Origin: Zerene cesonia | Lineage: Eukaryota; Arthropoda; Insecta; Lepidoptera; Pieridae | Length of the DNA: 64,000 nt | Assembly: GCF_012273895.1 (NCBI RefSeq) | Contig: NC_052119.1 | Location: 7,015,990 to 7,079,989, forward strand | Reading direction: 5' to 3' | Part shown: piece after piece, positions 9,823 through 20,553 of the stretch | Numbering within the stretch: the first letter of the stretch is position 1 | Layout of the letters: every line of letters begins with the position of its first letter | Translations under genes and position numbers: made by a program | Notes under the pieces: generated by a model | Databases searched by the model: none | The model's input: only the letters and a program-made list of their open reading frames with translations | What the model was told of the DNA's origin: nothing

Positions 9823-12089
9823 TAACTATTCCTTAGGCTAACTTCAGATTTGTTTATTCGAAATATTGTTTATAATTTTAAATTCACCTAAGCAACAACC
9901 AAAATGTTTATAATTCCACTGAAATACATATCTTTTCGTATTGGTCATCTGGCCAACTTTTATATAACAAAAGAACATTATTATAACTAAAACACGATTA
10001 TATCAATTAAAATGTACACAAAGTTTATAAGCTACTTATATATCGCGCTCATCATTTTTATAAAGCCATTTAAAAGTTCTTGATATATTTATCAAAGGTC
10101 TTACTTAAATAAAGAAAAACATTGGAAACAAAGACATAACAGAGGGACAAGTATATCGTTTGAAATCGAACAAAACGTTCACAAGTTTACGTGTAACAAA
10201 TAAAACAAGCTAAAAACCTTTGTTACTCTGAATTCGCTAGTGGTTTATTTTTATTGATAGGGCTAGTTTATATTGCAACATTATTTAACGTTTGTCAACA
10301 TTGTTTAATGTTATGTTTTCATTCTAGAAAATACGTTACGATTATCTGAATATCAGTAAAAAATTGCGTTATGTTTGTAAAACATTTTCTTTTGTTGTTA
10401 AATTATTTAATTAACCTTCATCATACTTTTTATACTGTCAATAACATTACGTGTGATATATTTAATAAATATAGAATTCGTTATTAAATTTAAATAACAC
10501 TTTTTTAAATAATAATTAACTTATAAAAATATACTTTCAATCTGTTCACGATCTTGAAACTGCTTTTATAGAATCCTAACTTCTTAAAAAATAGAATTTA
10601 TAAATTTAAAATTATAAATTGAACGTTTATATACTTATAGAAACAAGCTTTAAGAAATAACAGAAACCGAGTGCCATGGAATTGGCACGTAAACGTTTAT
10701 CGACGGTACAAATGCAATTCAAGAGAATTTTATTGGATAGCTAGACTTCGTTCATGATTCTGCTTTAAAGAAACTGAAATTGTTGGGACTACTTTTATTG
10801 TTTAAGTTTATAAGTTAAGAATGACTCTTCAATATATTATCACATGCTTATACAGAAATGCATGTCTACATTTATACTAATATAATGAACAGGTAAATTT
10901 TTATAATTTGTTTGTGACCTCATCGATCTCTGGATACTGAATAACTGATACTATAATAACTGATTTTATAAATTATTTTACCAAAGGATAGCCACGTTAT
11001 TTGTGAGTGTCATGGGCTATGTTTTATTTTGTTTCTACCCAGTGTTAGTCCGGGAGATGGCGGGACGAAGGGCTAGTTTTACAAAAATTGGCGAGCAATT
11101 ATTCTTAATGCTTTTACTTATTGCTTAACTCTGATACGCAATGTGTGAATTGAAGATAACGCTTTCATTTGCATGGTAACTTTTAATCTCTTTCTCGTTC
11201 TTACATATTTAAATAAGGAAGCGATGTACATCGAACCATCATTCCTAATCTGTAGATAATGGATATTCTATATCGACACCGACTTAGTAATAAACTTTTC
11301 GCAACCAAAAAACATTTCCATCACAAAACAAATCTATCAAATAAAAACCTATATAGAAATAAATTAAGAAACATGACATATCAGAAAGCTATGTCCACTA
11401 CTAAATTGTATCAAAAAGCTCCTAACTGCGCAGTGGGTACTACAGTTTGACAGTTTGGATCGATGTATTTCAATCTCATTCCCAACAGGCCTAGTTACCG
11501 TTGATAGCTAAGTACACCTTGTTTATTCATTCTGGCACGTGTGACATGCGAGCCAAATTGGAAAGCCTCCAGGGACCTCCTATTTGGCAAGTTAAAGCGC
11601 ACTGGACACCTGCATTCCATTTTTGTTGGTATAGCCTACGAAATTGTCGGTTGTGATTTATTTGAGGATTCTATCTGTTTTATATATCTTTAACCGTAGT
11701 TTACGTTATAGCTCATCCTATTTATTTATAAAACAATCTTAAGCATGCATAGATATTAATTAAACTCTGTCATTGAATATTTTAACTAAGTTTTGTATTA
11801 AAGTTTTGCATCAAGTCTTACAATTTAACCTTCCGTTCAAAAACTATAACGCAGAACAGACAAGAAAGTTTGCTAGTTGCACTTTTCGAACTTACTAGTT
11901 CGTTACCAAGTAAATTATTACAGATATTTTGGTAAAATTTATGATATGACCTACTTTATTAAAACAAAAACTAACATCATGGAAATGCGTTGATATGTAT
12001 CATAATAGACTTCTTTAAAATTGTTTACTGTATGAACTGTGTATAAATTAATCCCTAAGTACTATTACTGTTAATCTTATATTGATTTT
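9823..12089. other. AT-rich non-coding stretch
   Basis: No gene recognised. One possible repeat end lies at 10978-11076 and is entered separately. A somewhat GC-richer patch at about 11535-11665 matches nothing else in the window. Confidence 0.4.
10978..11076 (+). repeat. Possible 3' end of another Helitron-like repeat
   Basis: GTTAGTCCGGGAGATGGCGG is followed by GACGAAGGGCTAG and T, so a GC-rich segment ends in CTAG at 11073-11076 as in the other families. No matching 5' end could be placed and no second copy is in the window. A short open frame through it (containing VREMAGRRASF) is probably fortuitous. Confidence 0.3.
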
Positions 12090-12165
12090 ACAGTGTGGCG
12101 CGCTTAACGCTTAAAAGCGATTTCTTCCAGGCAACCTTGGGATACAGGACATATAAATTTTGAAA
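12090..12165 (+). repeat. GATTTCTTCCAGGCAACC repeat fragment
   Basis: GCTTAAAAGCGATTTCTTCC followed by AGGCAACCTTGGGATA recurs at 34765-34850 and, diverged, at 40061-40137, always on the plus strand and always as a fragment under 100 bp. I take it as the 3' end of a retroelement, but its class is unknown to me. Confidence 0.5.
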
Positions 12166-12822
12166 AGGTAAAAAGTGCATAAATACATACAAGAAAGTGT
12201 ACAGATACCTATGTATCTGTAGGCCTGTAGTAAATCGATTAAGTCAAGCGATTTAATTTGATTTCATTCAGTATGGAAACATTTCTAATGCTCAATAAAT
12301 CTGTAAATATGTTAATAAAATTCATCATCTTATATCAGAAGGGGTTATAATATTATTTGCATAAAAAGTTGAAATGGGCTAGGATGAGAACGTCGACGAT
12401 AGTCTTGCATGCGAATTGCCTATTATGCAATATACTCATACGTGTATTATATAATATATATTCTTTTATTATAAGAATGATAGTAGAAAGTAGGTACAAG
12501 GGACTACATTATTATTTACTGAATTGTATAATGTTTACGAGAAGTTTTGTTGTAACAATTACATACAATTTGTGTAATATTTCATTTTCTTTAGATTTAT
12601 TAAGAGTTGACATAAGATTTTACTTTTTTATAATAATAATAAATGGGTATTGTAAAACTTATTCTCGGAACGTAGTACAACACTGGAAATGCTTATATAT
12701 ATTTCAATGAATAATATTTATCAAATTATACACAAGAAAAGAAAACTTAAATTCGATCAACAACCACTGCAAAAAATTGGTAACCCATCTGTTATATGAC
12801 CGTGCTAAGCGTTGCTTAACCT
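12166..12822. other. No recognisable feature
   Basis: Very AT-rich. The 117-codon frame at 12357-12710 is dominated by Ile, Tyr, Phe and Leu from AT-rich codons and resembles no protein I know. Confidence 0.4.
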
Positions 12823-13028
12823 CGATTTTTTATAATATTTTCCGTTATAGCGGCACCAGAAACACATATTCTTGATATTTTCAACTGTTTACCTATTACG
12901 GTTCATGAAATACACTCTTGCGATAGACGGTCGGACAGACAGATAGACACACAGGACAGACAGACGGACAACGAAGTCTTAGTAATAGGGTCTTACAATT
13001 TACCCTTTGGGTACGCAACCCTAAAAAC
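12823..13028 (-). repeat. GTCTGTCTGTC-ACCAGGCTG repeat, minus strand
   Basis: On the minus strand: TTTTTAGGGTTGCGTACCCA, GGGTCCTATTAC-like text, then GTTGTCCGTCTGTCTGTCC, then TTCATGAACCGTAATAGG and GTGTTTCTGGTGCCGCTATA. This is the most complete of the three copies in the window and defines the family's order. Confidence 0.7.
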
Positions 13029-13599
13029 CAAGTCTGAGTTCACAAATCGAAAAACACAATATTCAAACTTTAAAAGTGAAAAATCTGTTCCCATTCGATT
13101 ATAATTAATCGTAATTTGAAAACCGTTATCAGAATCGCGATAAGAATTCAATTTATATTTCCGGACAAAGCCGATCCCCGATTCCTGCTTTAAATCAAAA
13201 TCTACCCTCCAATATTTGAAAGCAGATTGCAATCTCGCCTCGTTATACCCACAAACCAATTGAAGGAATTGATAAGAATTTGTCAAAACAGAAAATTTAT
13301 GGCTTTATTATTTACCGTGGGCCCCAATGGTTCTCACAGCATGTGTTTTTGGCAGCTAAATAGAAGCAGGCTTGAGACTTCAATCTTTTTGTATGTAGTA
13401 ATTGCATGTTTTAACTATTCTTCCTTCTGCAGCAAATAAAAATATGAATAAGATATGGAATAACTACTATGTAATAAGAAGAAAAGTTATAAGAAACAAG
13501 ATGGATTGTTTTAATGAATATCTAAATGTGAAAAAACTATGTTTGTCTGCTTTACGCCTCAAGCAATATACCAATTTGGATAAAATTTGGTACAAAGAT
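13029..13599. other. No recognisable feature
   Basis: Several overlapping short open frames on both strands, none recognisable; no repeat seen. Confidence 0.35.
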
Positions 13600-13647
13600 G
13601 CTTAAAGAGCCAAAAAGAGGCATAGAGCCTTCTTTGGCTCTTTAAGC
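13600..13647. repeat. Hairpin with 15-bp perfect arms
   Basis: GCTTAAAGAGCCAAA at 13600-13614 is exactly inverted as TTTGGCTCTTTAAGC at 13633-13647, and pairing continues imperfectly into the 18-base loop. It stands alone between unremarkable DNA and the retroelement at 13711. It could be a small foldback or a structured RNA. Confidence 0.7.
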
Positions 13648-13710
13648 CTTGGGACTCTCCATTCTCTCCTTAAATAAGTCGCGAATGCAAGGTGGAAAAT
13701 TTCGAAATTG

Positions 13711-13836
13711 TTTTTGTTTATTTTTTTTTATGTCGTAGTCGGCAATGGAGCTAGTGGGTCGCCTGATGGTAAGCGCTGCCACCGCCCATGAACATTTGGA
13801 GAGGCATAAGGCAGACCTTACGCCTCTACAAATGTT
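13711..13836 (-). mobile_element. GCTATGACATAAAA-family retroelement, 5'-truncated
   Basis: The T-rich run at 13711-13730 is the inverted poly(A) tail. Then come TATGTCGTAGTCGGCAATGG, the GCCTGATGGTAAGCGCTGCC box and the ACCTTACGCCTCTACAAATG box. The head half seen at 8851-9200 is absent, as expected of incomplete reverse transcription from the 3' end. Confidence 0.7.
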
Positions 13837-14319
13837 ATGAGTGTTCAAGTCTTACTACATAATAACATATATTCAAACAAAAGCATTAAATCAAAATCGA
13901 AAACTATTTGTATCAAAAATTCACATAACATAGTATGTTATTTGTTAAAATGAACGTGTGTTAGAACCGAGTTTCTGAACAAATTCCATTGTGTGTTATA
14001 ATATAGTTTACAACTATTTAGATCTGACAAACATTCAGAGCAATCGTATCCGAGCTTGTGAAGCGCTGCTCTTAGATGCTTGCTACTTTGACGTATTTTG
14101 TGTTTGGTATTAGAGATATACTTGCGTATTTATGTATTGACGTTTTACATTACGAATTATTACAATGTGATTAAATTGTTAAGGTTAACCGTTTTATGTT
14201 AAAAATTTCGAATAAAAATTTAAATACATACATATGTATTACATTAAATACATATATATTAAATACATTCTTCTTGCGGCTATTATAATAAATATATAGT
14301 TAATAATCTCTCAATAACT
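13837..14319. other. No recognisable feature
   Basis: AT-rich, with repeated ACATACATATGTATT-like runs near 14230; nothing else. Confidence 0.4.
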
Positions 14320-14440
14320 GTTTGGAGTAGTTTTATTAAAACTCTTTTAAAAATAACATTTATTTTTTTGTTTTTTTTTCATAAAGATTACTCAAAATAA
14401 ACGTTTATTTCAAAACAATTTCAACAAAACTACTCCAAAC
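14320..14440. mobile_element. 121-bp MITE with 15-bp terminal inverted repeats
   Basis: GTTTGGAGTAGTTTT at 14320-14334 is exactly inverted as AAAACTACTCCAAAC at 14426-14440. The interior is almost pure A and T. I see no convincing target duplication at the flanks, so the superfamily is undetermined. Confidence 0.65.
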
Positions 14441-17400
14441 GGTCTACCTTATAATATTTACACTCTGGATTTATTCAGTTAAGCCATACGGTTTGACATT
14501 GCTTTTAACTATCAACTATAAACTAAACCTAACGCACCGATTTCGCTTCTATTTATACACCCAAAAAGTTATTGAAAAGGGTTTGTTGTTCTCTTATCAA
14601 TAAAAGTTTTATATAAACCAGGACATAAACATCTCAGGAACAATTTTAAATTTTAATGATTTTTTTAAACTGAAAGTAAAAAGTCTTTAACTTTTGTGTA
14701 TACATGTATAATTCGTGTTCAATAAAGCACACGCTATACGAATTGTATTACTACATATGAATTGAAATGACGTCTAGTCAAACCTTAATATTGTGCATTT
14801 CTTGTTCGCACAGTCCAATAGCATCCCGTACTATAATCTCTAGTGGCACTTTTGATCCTGTCATAGGCTTCAATAGCACGAATACAGGCATTGCGGGCGA
14901 CACTGGCGCTGCGTTTGTAAGCTCAGATTAGTCTTGACGTGTCATGTAGCCACCGTACTGTTTAGCGGTTAATAGCAATCGTCTAACTAATGTACAATGT
15001 TCTACATGGGTCTTAACTTAGTCGGATTATAAGCGATTACGCTAATAGCGTATTGTTATAAGTACCTATGTGTAAATAGGCTGTGTTAAATTGATTGAAA
15101 GATCCTTTAGCATCGTCTGTTTTCTCATTTTGACTACATGTAGCGTCTATAAATATAAATAAAGGATAACTGATTTTGTAAGACTTAAATTTGATTTTTT
15201 ACATTGTGATTAGTTTTAAAAACTTTAGAATAATGTACGACTACGAAATCTATTCAATTCGATGGAATGTGGAATTCATTAAACCTTTATTGGATACCTC
15301 TAAGTATATACGAGGGGCTGTTTGTTTGTGCATACATTAAGATGAGTAATTTTTGGTCAGTTACACCTATACCATCTATAGTATTGTCTATACAAAAATT
15401 ATATAGACAACACTTCGAACAAGATTGAAACCCGTCATTACAAATCCGTTTCAAATTGCGGTGCAACAAAAAACAGAAACAATTCTCATAACTTGTGAAT
15501 TCTGAACTAAACCAGGCGTGCACAATTGCTACCTATACGTAGAATTAATTCTATGAGCAATTTAACACCGATTGCAGCGTTTACTTTCGTGTCAGGAGCG
15601 ATAGCGTGGAAGGAAAATTTATACGTTTATAAAGGACTGTTCGCTGGACTGTAGCATTACGGGTTCTAATTTAGGGGCCAATGATTGAATGGGCCTAGTA
15701 TCACCGTCCATTGTTGTGGCGTTACAGTGTCGTGGCACCCTGGCTGCCATTTGTCAAGGCAGATCGTTTGTCGCGCGTCGCTACATAACTAATTGCTGTT
15801 GTAAATTGTCGCACACGCCTGCTCTGTCGTCGAATGTTTTTGTTTTTCAATCGTTTGAAAGTGTAGACACATTAGTCGTACTTAAAGCTTTTTAGATATA
15901 TCGCCCTGTTTCGGTTATTCATGTTTATTGGTGGAAATTCAAATGTCTCTAGTGCTGGTTTTATTAAAGTAGTGATATGTAACATGTAATATAAAATGTG
16001 AATGATTTTATACTGCGTGAGAATTTTTTAATAGATAAGATAGATGACAAATACTAACATTTAATAATATAATAAAAGTTTACTTATCTCAATGTTCCCT
16101 CTGTCTCTTCTAAAATTAGGTCTTGCATATTATGAATCATCGTCTTTCGTATTATTATATTATACCTTTGTATCTAGAGTTCACTTATTCTAAAAGAAAT
16201 TTCTTTATAGAAGGTGGTATAATATACTGACTGATACACACAAGTTTTGATTTCCAATCAGCTATGAAGATAAGCAAGAATTTCATCACATCACAGCGAC
16301 GGTTCTGTAAACCGCTTTATTAATTTCCTTTAATATAAAGATCACTCTTATATGTATGGAATAAGGATCATAATCGTGTGTTTCTTCCAGGATATTAGAA
16401 TATTCATATTGTTCAGGGCAAATGCAAGTACATCAAGCGGAGCGTGTCTACTGAACTTGCAATCAACATTCCATGACGTCCTGACCCTTTCTAATATCGC
16501 TTTCATATAGATAATGTAAATAATATTTTCATTACATAGCTTCAAGGAGGTGTGGTATAAGGAATTGTTTGTGTATATTAATCGTTCCAAATTAAGTTTA
16601 TTTATGACTATATTAACATGATTATAGTGCTTTTTAGGCTAGTCATTTCCACTAGGGTCTAGCATACAAAATAAATAAAAAAACTGTTCTCTCAAAAATT
16701 TATTAAAAAGTAAATTAATTATTGAGAGATTTTTTATTTTATAATAAATTGAAAAGACAGTTACGCAAATCTTTATAATAATGTTGCATATTGTGGCCCA
16801 TTAGAATTATATAAAACTATTTCTGACGCCTATTACGTTGGTTCCATACAAACAAAACATAATCAAAAAAATGCCTACAATACACCCTTACGATATTGTC
16901 AATCGTGAAATTTTACGTCGCTCTTAACCCCAACTACCGCTGATGTTTTGTATCTAAAATCTGATATCAACCGTGAAAATCCCATACATTCCATAGTACA
17001 TTTGTTTTTATTCGCTATTAAATATAAGCGGCTTAACGTCGTAAACTTTAAGGGCACGAAATTAAGTTCATAGAATCTTAGTTCTATATACGATATTGAA
17101 TTAATTCATAATAGTTTTGTATCGTACTTATATTATTATGTAAAGTATTTTTTTTATCTGTCTGTCTTTCTCTTCATAGCAACATAGGAATTGTGTTTTT
17201 TTCGAAAATTTGTTAATTATATTCTAACATTTTTTATAATATTATTAACATACAAGATGTAAATAGACAGACAAATGCAGCCAATTAATAATATTTTATT
17301 TATTTATTTAAGAAAGCCAAAAGCTTTTGCACTAATACAATAAAAAATTTATAAAATTAACACACATGCAAGTGCAAAATCTTCTTACAGACTAACACCA

Positions 17401-17536
17401 CAGGACAGTTTATTAAGGAAAAACGTTATTGATATTGCTATTAAAAAGAAAAATGCTATCTTCAGAAATGTCCGAAATAATTTTCACTTTTGAATGTGGT
17501 ATGTGTAATTATTTCTATGTGTGTTCTCGTTTGTTA
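14441..17536. other. Non-coding stretch
   Basis: No gene recognised. GC-richer patches occur at about 14810-14990 and 15650-15860; the latter gives a 68-codon frame of no recognisable family. GGGCGACACTGGCGCT at 14895-14910 recurs with two changes at 42863-42878. A weak inverted repeat (CTGTCTGTC / GACAGACAA) spans roughly 17157-17276. Confidence 0.4.
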
Positions 17537-17737
17537 TCACTTCATAGTAGGTATAATACAAAGTCGCTTTCTATGTCCCATGTCCCTGTGTCCCTATGCT
17601 CAAATATTTAGAACTATGCAACGGATTTTGAGGGTTTTTTTTTAATAGATAGAGTGATTTAGTAGGAAGGTTTATATGTATAATAACATGTATTAAACTA
17701 ACCCGAATTAAACACGTGCGGAGACGCGGGCAGCTAG
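17537..17737 (+). mobile_element. Helitron-like element, family B
   Basis: It starts TCACTTCATAGTAGGTATAA, preceded by A, and ends GCAGCTAG at 17737, followed by T. AAAGTCGCTTTC at the 5' end, ATGCAACGGATTTTGAGGG in the middle and AATAGATAGAGTGATT further on match the minus-strand copies at 2694, 27712 and 28261. The 3' hairpin region is CGTGCGGAGACGCG. Confidence 0.65.
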
Positions 17738-19537
17738 TTCACAATAAAGAGTTAAATAATTTATCCTAAGAACTCTCAAGCATTGCCACCAAAAATGTCC
17801 GGAGCACGCACTAAACAAATATTGTCCGCTGAGCGACAGTTATCAATACCATTGTTTACTCGTTTACCAAACAGTCCGTACACATCTGCCCGTGAGTTTG
17901 AATACATTACTGGACATCATACCTCAAGTTAATGACCGCAAGTAATTTATACCGAACGTTTAACGCCGTATTAATTAAGCTCTGATTGATGGGAGGAAAT
18001 GTTCCTGAATTATGGAGTAACAAATTTTGTTGAACGTAGGGACTAGGGAATGTGTGGATTAGAATACGGAGGAAAGTAGCAGGAGCAAAGAGTGAAACGA
18101 TACGTGATTTGTATGTGAAATATTTAATATAATGCGTCATTCTTGTATACGTTCTTGAGGTTTAATTTAACTAGTACTTATCTGTTTTCTCTGATTGTTT
18201 AGAAATAATCTCAGTACTATCTATCAATAGCGATTAAGAAGATGCATTGTAAGTTATTGTTTATTTTCTAATGTGATAATTTTTAGTTTAAAAATCTGTC
18301 CTTTTATTTGACTGTCTGTATTCATATAAAAACTAAAGAAAAAGGTTTCCATTTCAGCGAGATCTCGGTAACAAATAAAGGTGTATTTATTACAAAACTT
18401 TTAGTAAACCCCACAGATATATGGTTCATAATAAAACAAACGTGTTACAAACGAAACGAAACATCTGAAAGGGTAAAACATAATTGGGTCAGACATCGAT
18501 ACTCGCATGCAAAATGGTTGAATTAGGGATAAAACACGTATTTCAATATCTGGTATTATGTTATTTACGAAATTGTTACTTTCATCTCATAATAATATGA
18601 TATGAGTATGTAATGAGGGATGGACGGAATGTGAAATCCTTTGTGAACGCTTTCATATACTTGAGTGGTGCTACCTTCAACGTTTTCGATAGAATGTTAT
18701 TTGTAAATGATAGTTGTTTCTTGGAAAATGATAATAAATATCAGATAGTTATGGGCCTGATGTGCAATTTCATATAAATTAAAAAAAAACAATTTTATTG
18801 TAAAATAAATTATTTTTTTAATAAAAACAATAGCTGAGAACGTTAGTCTTGTAATTTGTTGATTTTTGTTTAGATTTTAATGACATATTATATTAAGAAT
18901 GTTAAGTATATATTTATAAAATGATTTCAATAAAGCGCTTTCTTCGCTCAAAGATTCACGTACGCTAACATTTCATAGATTAATGTAAGCCAATAGACGT
19001 GGGTACTTTGTAAAACGGCGACCTAAGATGTTTGACGACAAAATGCACTCCAGGCTACAATCGATAGACAATAGATTGTTTGCCTTTTGTTCGCGTAGTG
19101 AAGCGCTCCAGCTATCTTTAGAAGTTCTTTGAAACGTCTATTGCTTACTGAAATGCATTGTACGGTAACTATAGTTTCGATCGCTTCATGACAAACTTTG
19201 AGTAGAAATGTTATGTAATTGTTTACTTTTCGTTTGCTTGTTGTGATTTTCTGTTTTAGTGTGTTATTGTGTTAATTTCTGTTGTACTATCGATAGGATA
19301 GAAGTTATTCTCCTTGTACATCTGGAAGTAATCGTGCTATCATTTCCTCTGAAAGATTTAGAGTTGGTTCATTTTTTTAATTTTAATTTATGGCTTTCCT
19401 TCGATAATGATTAGTAGATTTATGTATGTAAACATTATATTAAAATATATTCAGTCTAAATTTTATATGATATATAGATAACTTCACATCAAAACTTCAT
19501 TCAATTTTGAATTCATTCTTAAATGCGGGAATACTCT
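17738..19537. other. Non-coding stretch
   Basis: No gene, RNA or repeat supported. Confidence 0.4.
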
Positions 19538-19640
19538 ACGGTACGAATAAGGCCAGTTCGCACCAGGGAAGTTACAATACCACACAGAAGATCGGCGTGA
19601 AATAGTAGACTATGACAGAGTAGAATACGACATAAAAAAA
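19538..19640 (+). mobile_element. GCTATGACATAAAA-family retroelement, centre deleted
   Basis: The head (ACGGTACGAATAAGGCCAGT, TCGCACCAGGGAAGTTACAA, ATCGGCGTGAAATAGTAG) runs almost directly into a tail reading ACGACATAAAAAAA. The roughly 200 internal bases of the full copies are missing. Confidence 0.55.
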
Positions 19641-20217
19641 TGTGTTCATCGATTAGAATATTTTCATACAATCACGATCTTTAATATTAATATGATATTA
19701 AGTTCCCGCCCCCATCATACCATAAAGCAATAAAGCATGAACAACAAACAATCGAAAATTCATTAAATCACCCCTCCTCAAGATGTCTCTGGAGGAATAA
19801 AATAGACTCATTTACGCCACCGACGCAATCCGTTTAATTCGTTACGCTGCAACCCTCAGATGATTAGACAACGTTTGGGATTAAAAGAAAATTAAATGCT
19901 TTCCACTGATGTCCAAACAATACATTCCATTACATATAAAACATCCCTAACTTTATAGTCACAAGGTTGACATTTCGGTAGCTATGTTATTAATAACTTT
20001 GTTGAAAAGCCACAGTCTAGTTGGGAGTCTATGCCCTGAAGGACACGTTTAGGGTGTTTCTTTGGTGACGGCTGCGGATTGCGTGGTCCAATTACTTTAT
20101 TTATAATGGAGATTTTGCAAGGGCTTGTAGGAAATTACGATACGGTGCAACGCTCATTTCACTAGATAATATTAAATGCAATTGGTTAAGGAAATTGGAT
20201 ATTCATCCAACTGTGTA
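19641..20217. other. No recognisable feature
   Basis: Nothing seen. Confidence 0.4.
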
Positions 20218-20553
20218 TTTTTTTTTTATTTTTTTTTTTATGTCATAGCGGGCAGCTGAGCTGGTGGTTCGCCTGATGGTAGGCGATCACCACCGCCCAT
20301 AAACATTCGCAAAGGTAGTACCTCCGTGAATGCGCTGCCCGCTTTTATGGGGTAAGGGAAAGGAAAGGATTGACGACTGGAAAGAAGGAATGGACTAGGA
20401 CGGGTAAGGAAAAGGAAACGGGCCTCCGGCTCCCCCACTCACCGTACGAAACACAGTGGCATGCCACTATTTCACGCTGGTTTTCTGTGGGGGTGTGGTA
20501 CTTCCCCGGTGCGAGCTGGCCCAATTCGTGCCGAAGCGTGCTCGACTCCCACA
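20218..20553 (-). mobile_element. GCTATGACATAAAA-family retroelement, full copy
   Basis: On the minus strand it runs from TGTGGGAGTCGAGCACGCTT at 20553 to GCTATGACATAAAA and a long A-rich tail (T-rich at 20218-20240). It aligns by eye almost base for base with 27314-27650, so both are probably recent insertions. Open frames on both strands here are repeat shadows. Confidence 0.8.

Noticed and set aside
10978..11110. Open frame with VREMAGRRASF as a coding exon
   Set aside because: The GC-rich part ends in CTAG and T like the Helitron-like repeats, so a repeat end explains it better.
12357..12710. 117-codon frame
   Set aside because: Composition is that of random AT-rich DNA (Ile, Tyr, Phe, Leu), with no motif and no splice or promoter support.
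16676..16765. Weak inverted repeat AACTGTTCTCTCAA / TTGAAAAGACAGTT
   Set aside because: Several mismatches, AT-rich interior and no target duplication; not distinguishable from chance.
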